A stretch of 64,000 nt of DNA from Lepidurus packardi. Its lineage: Eukaryota > Arthropoda > Branchiopoda > Notostraca > Triopsidae. The stretch lies in the NCBI GenBank assembly GCA_023053545.1, contig JAKZAN010000006.1:3787001-3851000 (forward strand). Direction: 5' to 3'. The notes beneath the pieces are model-generated. The model saw only the letters and a list, made by a program, of their open reading frames with translations. It had not been told where the DNA came from and searched no databases. The position numbers and the translations under genes are program-made. The stretch's first letter is position 1, and the number at the start of each line of letters is the position of its first letter. Positions 25,180 through 38,000 of the stretch are shown piece by piece.

Positions 25180-25536
25180 AATATACTGGGCAGAAAAACT
25201 TTGCATAACAGTTCGGAATAAATGCTCAAATTTGTTTAAAGTACCATGTATTGAATATCATTTCTCAATAGTCTATGTGAGACGCGCAGACGACGATTCG
25301 GGATGGACGGTTAGTTGTCAATTTAATTGGACCAAAAGTTTATTTGCATGCAAAAGTAATTCTCGCACTCGTGCTGCAGCCGTGGATTTTGTATGAAGTT
25401 CATATTGGGTACTATCACAGGCCAAATTCAAACTTCACAGTGACAATTACGAACACACGTGGTAATGGTCGCGTCACTATGTGGCTACATAGTCTCGTCT
25501 CCCTGAACCATGCTTATTTAAGTTTTGAAACGAATT
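25180..25536. other. Tail-to-tail spacer
   Basis: About 360 bases between converging genes, holding both 3' UTRs. I see no coding block. Confidence 0.5.
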
Positions 25537-26023
25537 TTAATTTTCGCAGTTTACCTCTTCAATAGGTTTAGCCCGCACGTGCCCTGCGCTCCGTTCCGTA
25601 CGTATCCTGGCACTTTGCACACGTTGTTGTAAAATCTACGAAGGAAAATCAATAGTTTACAAATGTCACATCTTAACAGCGTTCTTATAACAACTTCAGG
25701 GCACGGGTTGACAACTTACTTCTAATCGTCGCTTCTCTGCTTCAGCCTGTCGTTCAGCAATTTGTTCCACGGTTAATTGAACCTGCTGATCCTCTAATCG
25801 ACGAAAACGCTTAGGAGGATGGTTTTTAATTATGGAATTGGCTTCAATCTCTTCACTATCCGCTGGCACTTCAAAGGCCACCGGCGGCTTACGTTCTGTA
25901 GGAATAGAACCCGTACATATCGGTTTACAACATTTTAAATCATTGCTCTTTACCTCGAGTTCCGAAAGGCATTGAGGCATTCCCGTTTTCTAAAGCAGTC
26001 GTTTTGGATGCACCACAACCCAT
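25537..26023 (-). CDS. Small MGCG N-myristoylated protein with charged helix
   Basis: The ATG is at 26021-26023 and the protein starts MGCGASKTT, a strong N-myristoylation (Gly2) and palmitoylation (Cys3) signal that predicts attachment to the inner face of membranes. A 59-base intron removes the next stops and joins to RKPPVAFEVPADSEEI, NHPPKRFRRLEDQQ and a highly charged helix (EQIAERQAEAEKRRLE). A perfect gtaagt donor there leads to a third exon, ILQQRVQSARIRTERSA, ending PIEEVNCEN. Total about 115 residues. The PPKR-RLE block and the QRVQSAR helix look conserved, and I associate them with an uncharacterised animal family, but I cannot name it with certainty. The helix resembles stathmin-like segments in composition only. 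Confidence 0.75.
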
Positions 26024-28580
26024 GGCAATAATAAGTTAATGATGTCAAAGAAATGACTCCAGCTTTTGGCAGGAAAATTTTAGGATTCGAAGCAGACGAG
26101 CAAGGCGAGCATGGTTCCTCGTTTCAAATCTACTGTGTCCAAATCTATACCTAAAAGCCGGGTAGAGTGAAGAGTTCACTAAGCGCAAGTCCTGAAGCAT
26201 GTCTTGGTACGTAATTTAGTGAATGTCAGATGATATTAATGACATTGGACTCGTCCATTATTCCGAATTCCAACGTCAAGGAGAAATGGGAGGAATAGAT
26301 GGACGAAGGTGGGAATACTGTGCGCGGCGAGGTAGGTTGGGTCCACTTGGATCCATGTCTTCTAAGGTCAATCGCATCGATTCGAGCAAACAGGTCAATA
26401 CTTAAGCTGTAGGCTCTCGCAGTCACTCATTTCAGTAGTTATTTGTTCAGTCACTGCATTCAGCTTTATTTAATTTAACTAAGACCGACTTACCTTTCCG
26501 TCTGGTTCCGGAAATCTGATGATACTAATTTAGCATCCTACGCTTTAAGGTTCTTCGAGTTGAAGTTCCGAAACTCCCTATAGCAACACTATATACGTAT
26601 CGTAAACCTACAAATACCTTAATATATAAAAGAGGCTAGGAATCCGGATGTCTGACAACAAGCCTGGGTATTTTCTGATTATGTTTTCCCTATTCTTGCT
26701 GATACCGAAGAACCAGTTGTGCTGTGCCGCCAGGTGTTCGGGCTTTACTAGTGGTAGGTGTAACACCTTTGACCCAGACTATGGTTTTACGCTTGCGTGA
26801 CAATAAGCAAAGGGGGAAACGCGTTTGCGTTCGTGCAGACAACTTGTAGGTCAGGGTGTACCCGTTAAAACTTATACTAGCAGGATCAAATTATGATCAA
26901 TTACTCTGTGTGGAAATTATCAAATGTACATAAAGTCACGCTACGTGCTGGCCACTTTGGAAAATACCTTTCCTACAGTAGATATAGGTTTCCAAAAACT
27001 TAACATCTGAAGATTCACGTGCTCACACTTTGCGTAAACCTATATACCTTGTTGTCTCAACAGTCACATTTTGCCTGAGTCGCTATTCCACATTAGAAGT
27101 TTTTGCATAAGTTCGTTCCAAAACCTTCCTTCCCGATTGAAAGTCAAATGTGTAAGGCGGCCGTACACATTGGAAGTTTTAGCGCAAGTTTCTTCCCGGA
27201 ACTTCCTTCCCCGTTGAAACTCAGATGTGTAAGCGTTTAGGCATTTTGTGCCTCTGAGACCCTAATCCCTTAGTCAAGGGAGCACTTCTAGAAAGTTTTA
27301 CTTTTCAACAGAACGCGCTAAAAGTGAAGGTAGATTCTGATTGGCTGCTGATTTAGAAAACTTCTTAGTAGATGGGAGTCACGCTTACACATCGCAAGTA
27401 GTTGGGACCTTGCCCTAACGGACTAAGAACTTCCCACCAAAAATATTTTTATCTTCGAGGAAGCTCCAGATGGAGCGTTTGTGCGTTATAATCCGATGAC
27501 CTAAACTTGGGTTGTCGCAAAATTAGGTCTATGTATTTTTCCCTTTGGGAAAGGAGTTACGAGGACTTGAAAACTTTTAATGTCTTGTATATTTTTTGTC
27601 ATGAAAACCAAATAAAAAAGCAACCGAGATCGTTTTTGTAAAAAAAATCATGGCCGACATCCGTCTTAGATACTTAAAACGGAATGCAGCATGCTCTAAT
27701 GTTTGTGCCTTTATTTTAACCTTATGTTTAGCTTTACATGCATTTTACTGTACAGTTCTGCACAATAGGTTGTCGTACTCTTTTTGAATTGCCGCGCCAC
27801 GTCTCAGTTCGATAAACACAGTTTGGCGCCGAAGAGTGGGTAGCACGTGCGTCTCTAATTTGATGGGATGATATGTTGATATTGTGTTGTGTTGATAAAT
27901 AATTGCCCTAAGTGAATCTATGGAATCTTATTGCACTATACCATGTTTGCTTAATTACAAGCAGCTGTCACCCTTAAAAGTTAAGCTTTAATAAGTCTCA
28001 TCTGCTTTCACCTGCGTGTCCTTCGACAGTTTGAAAGGTGGGGTTGTTTTATTTTATTACAAATCTCATGTTCCACACAAGAAGGGTCCAAGTCCAACGT
28101 TGTTGTTTTTCCTAAATTTGTAGTCATTTGCTTCTCGACAACATTTTCTGGTACTAGGACTAATTAACAACATTTTTACGCAACAGTGTCTATATGACAG
28201 ACTGACAGTATCTCCTGAGTCTTGGATATTCTTAGAAGCAATTGTTTCTCTTCTTAAAACCGAGGTTGCACGGTAGAGCTGACAAAGGTCAGATCCATCT
28301 GTTCAAGTCAAGGCTAAAGTAGAAATACGCGTTGATACAACGTTTTCACATCAACGTTTATTGTGTGCTCTGGGCAGTATATTTGCATAGTTTTCACTTA
28401 GCCCAAGACTATATCAGTAGCTCTTGCAGTCTACTTTTGCCCAAGTAGTGGGATAACTGCGCTTGATCTTCGATCAACAAGTGTTTCTTTGGTGGGTCAA
28501 GCCAACTGCTAGAGAGTGAAGTGCGGTTCATCAATTATTTGGCATTATCTTAACGATTGAGAAGAGCCTACAGTTTGAAA
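26024..28580. other. Intergenic region with a degenerate 77-bp duplication
   Basis: About 2.6 kb of spacer. The only structure I see is the pair of similar 77-base units at 27089-27242. A 13-base motif from their end (gatgtgtaagcgt, 27224-27236) also occurs inverted at 27381-27393. Confidence 0.5.
27089..27242. repeat. Two-copy degenerate tandem repeat, 77-bp unit
   Basis: Unit 1 (27089-27165) and unit 2 (27166-27242) start cacattagaagtttt and cacattggaagtttt. They align without gaps to ...atgtgtaag at roughly 80 percent identity by eye, indicating an old duplication. Confidence 0.75.
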
Positions 28581-29595
28581 ATGAACGCCGTAACAGATAG
28601 CCTGCGCTATTTCCAAATGTTCTACACGGTTCCAGCTTCATGGCTGCATTGGGCAGCCATGAAGATTAATCTGGGTATGGCCGAGTGGCACCCTATGGAA
28701 ATCTTCAATGCCAAGTCAAAAAATTACAAACTCGGCGTAATTATCCTGAACCAGCCTATCAATAATAAAGAGGGAGTCTTGGAAATTTGGAACAGGGGTA
28801 AGTGTTTACAGACAAAGAAAGCCGGTGATTTTTTTATTTTATTTTTTGCGCAGCATCCTTGCGAGCTACTGTCGATGGAGGCACTGTAGAATGGGATCGT
28901 TTGCTGAAAGAGATGGATGAATCTCGCGTTACTCATCCAGTACCGGACCTCATCACGGGCGATTTCGATTCAGTGGATCAGAACCTGCTTCAGAGCTATC
29001 GTTCGCGTGGGGCAAAAATTATTCATACTCCTGATCAAGATGAGACTGATTTTCAGAAATGTTTGCAATATTTCGGGAAGGAGCTTCGAGACAGAGATAT
29101 AAAGGTTAAGTAATAGTAAAAATTTGTTTTGCCTTAAAATAACGATATATCATCACAGGTGAACAGCGTGATAAGTTTGGTGGATAATACTGGGCGTTTG
29201 GACCATATTTTCTCGAACATCAACTCGTTATTTGTGGGTCCCGAAGTCTTGGGAGTACCTTTATACCAGCTGTCGGGCGAATCACTTGCTTGGGTGTTGC
29301 CTACTGGTCGCCACAAGATTCACATCGATGACCGCGTATTTGGAACGTGGTGTGGCATTGTCCCTGTCGGTCAACCGGCTTACGTCACCACTACAGGCCT
29401 GAAATGGAATTTGCGTAATTCAGAAAGAATCAAATAGTATATAGAAATGATATTTATTGGGTTCTCATAGTTGGCGCACGCTTAGAATTCGGAGGTTTGA
29501 TCAGCACTTCGAACCAGTTCGTGAGGAAAGAAACCGTCACTGTGGAAAACGACCGGCCAGTTATCTTTATGATGGGCATACCTGGGGTTCATTAG
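28581..29595 (+). CDS. TPK1: Thiamine pyrophosphokinase
   Basis: TPK transfers pyrophosphate from ATP to thiamine to make the cofactor ThDP in the cytosol. ATG 28581 starts an N-terminal extension of about 50 residues not seen in human TPK1. Family blocks follow: KLGVIILNQPI, LRATVDGGT, LITGDFDSVD (acidic Mg-binding motif), IIHTPDQDETDFQKCLQ, NTGRLDHIFSNINSLF, LPTGRHKIHIDD, WCGIVPVGQP and TTGLKWNL. The last intron (about 54 bases) joins WNL to LGARLEFGGLISTSN and the C-terminal ENDRPVIFMMGI. Two normally conserved motifs differ: DGGANR is DGGTVEW and the GG before GR.D is DN. Substrate or ATP contacts may therefore be altered, yet GDFDS and TPDQD.TDF are intact, so I expect a working enzyme. 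Confidence 0.93.
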
Positions 29596-30117
29596 TAGGG
29601 GCAGCCACGTTTTTCGTAGGTTAGACAAGAGTTTATTAAAGCCACAAGTTTAACAATTTCCTTTATAAATTAGAATTTCTTACAATAATTTTTTGCCAAT
29701 AACTATACAAGTTTTTGCATAACAGCGTTGTATCCTTTTTCAACAAAAGCCTTGCGCACAGAATATATTAAAGAACACTTGCTGTCAATTTACGCATGGT
29801 GTGCTTTTCAAGTTAGGAGTAAAAAAATCTATCGAATTTGCGCATATATACTTGCCTTCCTTAATTCGCTTTTTGTGAGAAATTGTTTGGAATATCACAC
29901 TTCCCCTCGTAGCTTACCACCTTGGACCTTAGGCACTATCTATTCCCCATAGCATAAGGACACCAAAAATATTTGGTTTCAAGAAATGCACCCTTTCTTG
30001 TGCCTATCAAGAAGTTCAGGTGCGGAAAGGGTCTAAACTTTCCAAAGTCAAGTCGTCTTGCCCAAAGTTCAGTCCTCGACTCAGACCCTCCTAAGGTATC
30101 GCAAGTTTTTTAGAAGC
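29596..30117. other. Tail-to-tail spacer
   Basis: About 520 bases between TPK1 and GULP1 with the two 3' UTRs. No coding block is recognised. Confidence 0.5.
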
Positions 30118-31619
30118 CTATTCTTTATTAACGATTTTTGAAACCTGGATCTCGGACATGTTGTTATTCATGCCATAGCTGAAGTGACCCATCCCGAATG
30201 GATCTTCCAAAGCTAACACAGGCTTAGGGGAATGAATCATAAATGGATCCGCTCCGAATAAATCCTTGGGCGAAGATGCATCTTTCTGACGGCCGGTTTT
30301 GGAAGGCGGTGGGATCACTGTTAGAGAAACCCATTAATAAGAGTTCTGAACTTGCAAATAATAATACGTAGTGTTCGTGGAGGTGGGATGGGTAAGGCTA
30401 CGTTAATTGCAGCACTGGCAAGCGGGTCGAAAGTTTGGTTACCGTTCGGGGTACTTTCGAACACACGGGGTGGAACAGGCGGTAACTTGACGGGGGTTGC
30501 CAAGGGTGTACTATTTGGTATATCTGCATCTATTGAAATTAACGAGTCTTCAACTGGTGGTGTCGGTGTTTGCGAAGCCGTCGACAAAGCCACGGTGGTT
30601 CCATTAGAAGAACTGGGTTCTTCATTGATGGAAAACAAATCCATTATCTGTTGAAAAACACGGTTTGATTGTATTTCTGTTTATTTGAGGCTGGTTTAGG
30701 AGTACTTACTCCGTGACTGCTTAAGTAGACCGACAAGTGTTGCGGATCAACAAAAGCCTGCAAATCTTTTAATCTCTGCCTTAAAGTTGCGTTTTCCTTT
30801 TCCAAGCGTGCAATTCTGGCAGGCAAAGAATTGGTTGGTACACGCAAAGTGTCTGGGTCTTTGACGGTAGTTTCCAAAAAACGGCGATACGCCAAATCGA
30901 ACGCTTGTCCGATGGTCAACGTGATTTCCTCTGCCTGTGGTGTTTTAATACAAAAGATTCACGGTAAGCTTTGATTTTAAACGCTTGCTCTTTCGAGTTA
31001 CAAAGCAAAAAGTACCAATTTGTCACTGACGAAAACAAAGCAAGTGTGCTGATCCGTATCCACTTCTTTCGCGATGAAGGAAAAAAACTTCTTTTCGGCT
31101 TTATCGTCAGCACAGTAGGAAATGCGATGCAAAGGGTATTGATGCAAAAGACGTTTCGTTTTAGGCTCTTGAATTCCCACCCCGTCTGCCGAGACGGTAA
31201 GTTCGACTTTAGGCGTACGTTGTCCTTCAGCTTTACGCAGTTGTTGCGAAAAGCGTAACTTGCGTACGCCCTCCTTGACAACTTCAATCCCTTTAGGTTG
31301 TTCTACTTCGGTGCTACCCAAAAACTACAACAGAGTGCACGTTATGCTTATTTGACAGTTCGCTTTGCATTTGCCACGAATTGCCCAACTGTGGATACTA
31401 TTCGTTACCTTGACTAGGTATGCGATGTGTCCTTGTAATAGGGCTTCTGGTGGGTGGATCCAGTTACGGGTACCTGCTAAATAATACGTGATTTCGAACG
31501 AGAATAGCGAATAGCGAAATGTTCATTTTACCTGGCTTATTGCCGTTGTTTTTGTGGTTTTGTGCCCATTTGAGAAGGTTGGACGTCTTCATTCTGGGCA
31601 ATCGTTCCTCTAAACGCAT
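30118..31619 (-). CDS. GULP1: GULP1/CED-6 engulfment adaptor (PTB domain)
   Basis: GULP/CED-6 binds NPxY tails of phagocytic receptors (CED-1/LRP1/Draper) and acts in clearance of apoptotic cells and in endocytosis. The protein starts near MKTSNLLKWAQNHKNNGNK (ATG 31590-31592, or the in-frame ATG at 31617-31619). Then come WIHPPEALLQGHIAYLVK and the PTB core FLGSTEVEQPKGIEVV, PKVELTVSADGV, LHRISYCADDKAEKKFF and EEITLTIGQAFDLAYRRFLE, all very close to human GULP1. A leucine-zipper-like coiled coil follows (ARLEKENATLRQRLKDLQ), and then a Pro/Ser-rich tail with DLFGADPF and DPFG motifs typical for clathrin adaptor/accessory binding. Introns are short and GT-AG. The stop is at 30118-30120. Confidence 0.95.
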
Positions 31620-33506
31620 GGAAGGCTGTAATTGTGACAAAGAAAAAAACAGTTTATTTAATTAATCTTTCCCAAAAATTAGCAATGTGTAAAAAAGCAA
31701 ATATCGGCGCTGTCGAGGCTGCTAATCAGTAACACGTACTAGATATATGCCGTTAGATTTCCTTCCAACGACAGAATGTAGCTCGTTAGTTTGGTTTGCT
31801 CATGCAAATTAGCTCAAAAATAGGACGATGAACTAGTAAGGAAAGGCACGGTTTCAGAGCTCTAAGAGGGTTATCAGTTACAGCCGGAATATGAGCAGAT
31901 TCGTAGATTCTAGCAGTTTTTAGTGAACTGCATTTAGTAGGTAGGGTGTGGTTTATTTCCGTTCGAAATTAGAATTTCAAGTTGATCGAGAAGAATTGTT
32001 GACCTGTCATTGACCAATTTCGGTTCGGTAGCTGTCTCACATGAGGCGAACATCCGGGAAGGGCGGTTGCTTCATGTTCAAGAAAGTAAGACTAGAGTCC
32101 ATGAAAAAGTTCCCTAGCAAGTTCTGAGACTAACGCATTTGTTCGGGTCCGTCACCAAAACATGTTTTAGGTAAGTGTCTAATGAGTTGTGGAGGAAACT
32201 TTTTACGTATAACAAGGCAAGAGTCGAATCAACTCAGAACTGGTATGGAGAGTTCGTATTGTGTGATGGGAATTGGAATGGGGAAAGGAGGCCAACATGA
32301 TTCATAACTTTTCCTCCTGTTTCATTCGCCCCAGCGAGATAAAACCAAGTTGTGTTAATACGAAGGGAGAACAAAAAAAAGCCCATACATGTTGTATGGA
32401 TCCCCCCCCCCATTCCAACTTCCTTTTTCCTGGAGGATAACTTATTGGCGCAACAGAACACGACACATACTTCAACATTTAGAAAGGAAATACAAGAATA
32501 CTTTCCACACACACGGACCTTACCTGGGCTTAAAAGAAATTACGACGCACAAAATTGTAGTTGCTGGAGTTAAGCACTTACGGACAAATAATCCAAATTC
32601 GGTTGAAAGGCCCTGTTTCGATAAGTTTACGCAGCCATTCTTGTTTGGTTTCACAGTTTTAAAATGTCCCACTTGTTGAATGTTAAAATAACGCTGCTTG
32701 CAAACTTCTAGTGGGTACGTGGAAAGCCCAAAACAAAAAAAAATTAACGGTAAAATAATAAAATCGCTGCAGGTCGCAGAGCATATAAACACACTCCCGT
32801 CCTCGTTTGCTTACTTGCTGGCTCTTACCTGCACCGCTGCACACAAGAGCTCCACAAGTCGAGGTTCTCTGGCTCTTTAACGTGTCAGACCCGCGGGCAG
32901 AATGCACACCTGGAAACTCCCGCTATTCCAATCCCAAATACCTTTTTTACCTTGGTTGGTAGATTGCTTCTGGCTCTTTCTGGAGTCAGCCCTTGTTTTG
33001 CTCTCGCTACGCAAGCAAATCAAGGCTCCATGAACAACCGCGGATTCCCCGGAGCAATTATGTGCATAAAGAATAACCTAAAATCACACTGGTTAGCTTA
33101 TCTTGTTATGTTTTGGACTCGCGTGCTGAAGGACTTGGAAACAACTATTCTTACCAGGGCATAAATGTACAATGCAATTGAAGTTGTAAACGTTGTGGTT
33201 AGCAAATCTCTGGTCAGTTCAAGAAAAGGCAGGAGGAAGAAGGGGGCGGGAGTAAACTGATACACTGGAATTTGACTCTCAGGCACGCCGACCCATATTT
33301 CCCAGAAATTACGGCTACAATATGTGTAAGCTCAATGCACGCACGAGCATGCTCAAATTTTATTTATGTGTGTATCAAGGATAGAACAGATAGATCTTGA
33401 CTTTATAAAAGTAACGTAAAATTCCCGCGGTATTTTGCAATCGTTCTGTTTCTGAGTTATAAGACATTCGCGAGATTAACCACACGTAATCCAAACTCAT
33501 CATTCG
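31620..33506. other. Intergenic region, no gene seen
   Basis: About 1.9 kb upstream of GULP1 and downstream of the zinc finger gene. It contains a C homopolymer near 32402 and overlapping short frames on both strands, none with splice support or similarity I recognise. Confidence 0.45.
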
Positions 33507-35014
33507 TCATGCGTCTATGTTCAAATCGTTCTTTCTTTTGAGCAATCGGGGATTCGCAAGCGACGAAAGTTTCTCGCTGCAGTTCTGCAATGGAGGCGTC
33601 AACGGAGAAGCTAATAAAGGTGGTGGATTCGGGGTCAACATTGTTGATGTGGGGTCCTTATAATTCCACCGTAACTGAATACCTTGTTTACTTTTCTTTG
33701 TCTGTGAGAGAAAACGAAAACTATATAACGTACAAGACTTTAGAGTAAGACTTACACTTGAAGGCGGGGATCTACTGTTTTCCCAAGGTCGTATACCTAC
33801 TAGTAGCGAACTACGATAAATGAGTTTTCGTAATCGGCTAATCTCTTGAGAGGACTTGTGATGATCTAAATAATGGAGCGGTAAATAAAATTGTCCAACA
33901 ATGGACGGTAATTTGCTAACCGTGTACCAAGTGAAGACGAACACTAGCTGGTCGATAGAAACGCTTGTCGCACGTTGGGCACGGGAATACTAATCTTGTT
34001 GTCACGTGAGCTTCCCGCATGTGACGAATGGTTGCGTTCAATCCAGGAAAAATTATTTTGCCTGCAAAATTAAAAACCTTAAAGTCACGTGTCCTTTCTG
34101 GAAACAACTTTTTAAAAGTTTGAATGCAGTGGTATATATAATTACAAATTCGACACTTTCTGTCTTCTAAATCTAATCCTTGGTCATCACCGTCATCTTC
34201 TCCATCATCTTCCTCAATGCAAAGCTTGGCTTCAGCAGCCTGCTCTGAGCTGGGAGTAATATGGCCATTACAATCCACCCAAGTTCTATTTTTCCGTAAA
34301 TTTCGCTTGCGAAGTTCTCGCACTTGGTGGCGCATACTTTCCAATTTCCCTTTGCTCTCAACGCTTTGAAAAACGGCGTTCTGAGTTTGACAAATGGGTT
34401 CTAAGAGCACTGTTGGTAAGGGGTCAGTAGTTCGTTCTAGACAAACTAGTGTGTGTGTTGCATAAGGAGGATTTGGCGATGCCAGACTATGTTCAGCTTT
34501 GGCACGAAGCTTGCAAACAATGTTATTCAATGATTCTTCTTTGACTGAAGGTTCCATAACTGCATCTTTTGCAAAGGGTTCCGGTTCTATAACTAGGGGA
34601 ACTGGTCCAAGTTCATCTTCTTTGCTGCACAGAATGGTGCTGTTACCATTGTTAGGGTGTGTTTTGTGACAAACTGCTTGAACGAAATCTTGCTGGCAAT
34701 AAAACCTCTTATGGGAAAGAAAATTGGCTAAACTTCTGAACAAATTTCTACAAACTTTGCACTCCAAAACGACTTCACATTCATTGGTCAACATGTACCG
34801 AACCTAAGAGACAAACCTTAAATTAATCACACTGAAAATCAAATAAAACAGTAAAGTAGGATACTTCTGGGGTTCCGTTTTGCAAGGTTTCTGCAAAGTA
34901 TTTAAGGTTGGTAACGCTGGTTCTGATAGAAGGTCTTAAAACAGAAATATCTTCTTTGTCTGATCCGTCTTGTGCCTGAGGAGGCCCATGTTGAAAATCT
35001 GTACTCTGTTTCAT
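33507..35014 (-). CDS. ZNF800: ZNF800-like C2H2 zinc finger protein
   Basis: The ATG is at 35012-35014 (MKQSTDFQHGPP). After a short intron the protein has VVLECKVCRNLFRSLANFLSH, closely matching the first finger of human ZNF800 (FECKLCRSLFRGLPNLITH), and KRFYC. Acidic and Ser-rich linkers follow, then a CRICN...H finger-like region and FPCPTCDKRFYRPASVRLH, a canonical C2H2 unit completed across a 55-base intron by LVHDHHKSS. The C-terminal part is basic and Pro-rich and ends LLKRKNDLNIDA. The protein is about 430 residues and clearly shorter than vertebrate ZNF800 (664), with fewer fingers. ZNF800 is a nuclear transcriptional regulator. The orthology call rests mainly on the N-terminal finger and is moderate. 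Confidence 0.78.
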
Positions 35015-38000
35015 TTCCTAAACTAAGATCATGAAAGAATACTCTTTAGTCTTTAATCAGCTTCAACTGAGAGTTAAAAAAAAAAAAAACATCGACATAA
35101 AACTTACGTTTATGAAAGAAAGATAGCCATGTGGGTATCACAGACTTGCCAAAAAAAGGATCACTATCGTTCGGAATATTGAAATAGTTGTAATGTTAAA
35201 CTGCCGAAGCTGGCCATCTAGCGAAAAGTTTGGAATTCGCTTCAGAAACGTTTGTGCACAATCTTGCCTCTCTTTACGCTAAATAATTTGAGTTGCGTGC
35301 CCAAAAATTAACACACGATACAATATAAAAAATTTCTAATAATACATAAATATTACGTCTGTAAAAGAAAAAAAAGCCGCAAATTTTTCCACTATGTCAA
35401 AGAAGTGACTTGTGTACTGTACTCCATCACTGGGTTTACTTGCTTATACAAATGGTAAATGGGTACATACACAATGTTGATGGTATAATTTTGGTACGGA
35501 TGCAGGAAACAAAAATATCTTGTATCGCAAGAGAAAGTTATCTCTATGCCATATGTCGACCCCGGTTTATATTATAATAGATTTTCACACCGTGCTACAT
35601 GCATGCGGATAAGTAGTAGCTTCCCATGGAACGGGAGTGAGGAGGTATGTACTAATGCCGATAGAGGCACAAGTCTACAGAGAGCTTTGCAGCGACAGAG
35701 TCCCCTCTCAACGTCGAGAACTCACAATATTAGGGACTATAGTTCGAAGATAAATTTAGGAGGAGCTCCTGACGTTGAGAGGCGCTAAGGGCAACCCAGG
35801 CATATAAATATTTGTTGATAAGATACCCATTCTTTGTAAATTGTTTTCTGATTCACGGTTCACCAGTCCAATCAGCTGTCTTTAGTACTGCAGTCTTTCT
35901 TCTCTTCGTCGTTGTTGTACAGCTCTATTAACATAATAACAGCATTCTGTCCTATGCTATGAGTCAGTTCAGCTGATTAGTTTGTTTGCTACATTATTTA
36001 CTTTTGTCAGAAGTCTGCTTAAACGGTAAGCTTTTCAAACATTTCCTTTACATTGGAAGTTGTTCCTTTGCCTTTCTTATCTTATAGTTATGTCATACAA
36101 TAGTAGTTTTAGTTATTGGAATAATGCAAGTAAATTGCTACAAAAGCATTTATAAAATGATATATAACTTGTATGCGAAATAGAGCAGAGTATTTCTAAG
36201 TATTAATAAGGGGTGCTTAACTTCATTGAGCATCGGCAGTACGCCTTCGTTAGTTAGATAGCACGCGTACGCGGTTAATTTTGCTAAGCGTAAACTATCG
36301 ACCATTTTTGTATTAGCTGTGTGAAAAGTTTACAAATTGTGTCTGTTAGGAAATTGTTTTCTCGTTCTGTAAGAAGTACACGATTAGTGACCTAACAAAA
36401 CGTGTTGCTTATTGCACCAAGGTACCTTCTGACGTTTCTGTAAGCCGCAACGTGACCCTTACGTTTTTAAGGCAGGTATTTTGGAGAATCGAACGGTGTG
36501 CAAGCAAAGGTGAAAAGGCTCGAAAAATACTGACAAATCGTTTAAAATTTCTATAAGTAAAAAAAGGTCTAAAAGACGGAAACATTACACTGCATTGCAT
36601 AATCACATTTTATTGTTCATTGCCTGAGTCGTGTCTTGCAATACCTGTCAGTGGTCATTGTAATTCGAGAAAGACGGTCTCTCACAATTAAGTAGGAGTC
36701 TGGGGCTGGTGTTATTGCAAGTAATAGAAGGAAGAAACCCGTTTTTGTGACGAACGGGATCGGCGCCTATTGCCCTACTTTTTCGGTATAGCGGACAACA
36801 AACAAAGTATCCCCTGTACACAATAATGTTTTCTTGTTTTTCGCTTAGAGTCTGGAAGTTCGTAAACGAGTTAATAATCGCTTAACGAGAATCGGTTTTC
36901 GCTATAGCCGAGACAATCCCGTATCTTATCATTTTTTAAAGGCAATCGTCACCTGCCCCCATCCCGCATTTTTTGCTGTCTGGAGCGCATTAAACTTATC
37001 AGTGAAAAATACTTCCTTTTGGCCTTCAGTAGTGTTGTGTTTTTAATAGATCTCATATAAAATCAAGGCCAATATCTCTTCGCATAATCACTCCACTTTT
37101 TCCTTCCTGGTTACTGGTGGGCTCATTTAAAAAAAGGAAAAGAAAAAAAGGGGGGAGTGTATTTTTGCGATAAAGTATTCGTTCGGCCTTGGCATTCAGC
37201 GTCTTGGAAGGTTTGTTTTTGGTCAGCCACAACACTGGGCAAGTATTCACCGAAGCTTATATAACTTGTTGTTGCTGTTAGCTCTGGGAAGGGACATCAC
37301 GTGCCTTTGAATGTAGGGAATATCTACGCAACATTCCACCTCACAAAGCAGAGACCTGGTTTTCTAATAATAGCTAGCCAAAAGCTTGTCTTTTGCTGTA
37401 TCTGCTCCTTCCATGAGCATAGATCTTTCATGAACTCATTTATAAACCTAATTTGGCGAAAGTTTATATAGGGTATTAAGTTTATTTTGAAGTTTTATTT
37501 AGGTAGTGTATTCAGCTTTGTCCTGTTATTAGCTCTTTAACTTTCTGTACAATTTGCTATAAACAGACTTATCGCGCCACAACTGCGTCGCTTGGTTTTT
37601 TGTTTCTTTTTGCGTGTTGTTTGTTATGTTCGCTTTGTCCTTACGTCCTGGCCAAGGCGACCGCTCTCTAGTTTCACGGTCAGAGCCTTCAGAATGGCGC
37701 ATTGGGTAGTTTTACCTCGAACGGCAACCGACGTCGCGATCCTATTGGTGTGCGTAAGAGGCTGGGCATCGAACGAACCTCGTACCACTTATTTTCCTGA
37801 GCTCTTTTGTCCGCGACTCTCTCTACGTCCCTAGAAATCCCGTTCACTTTACTATCTCCAAAAAAGGGAGCTTGTTTGGCGTGCCCACAACCCAACTCTG
37901 CTCTATTTGAATATCCGTCTGCGCGTTAAAGCGATCAGTTCTACGTTGACTCTTGTTTTGGTTGGACCTAGCCAATTCGATCAGACAGCTTGATATTCTG

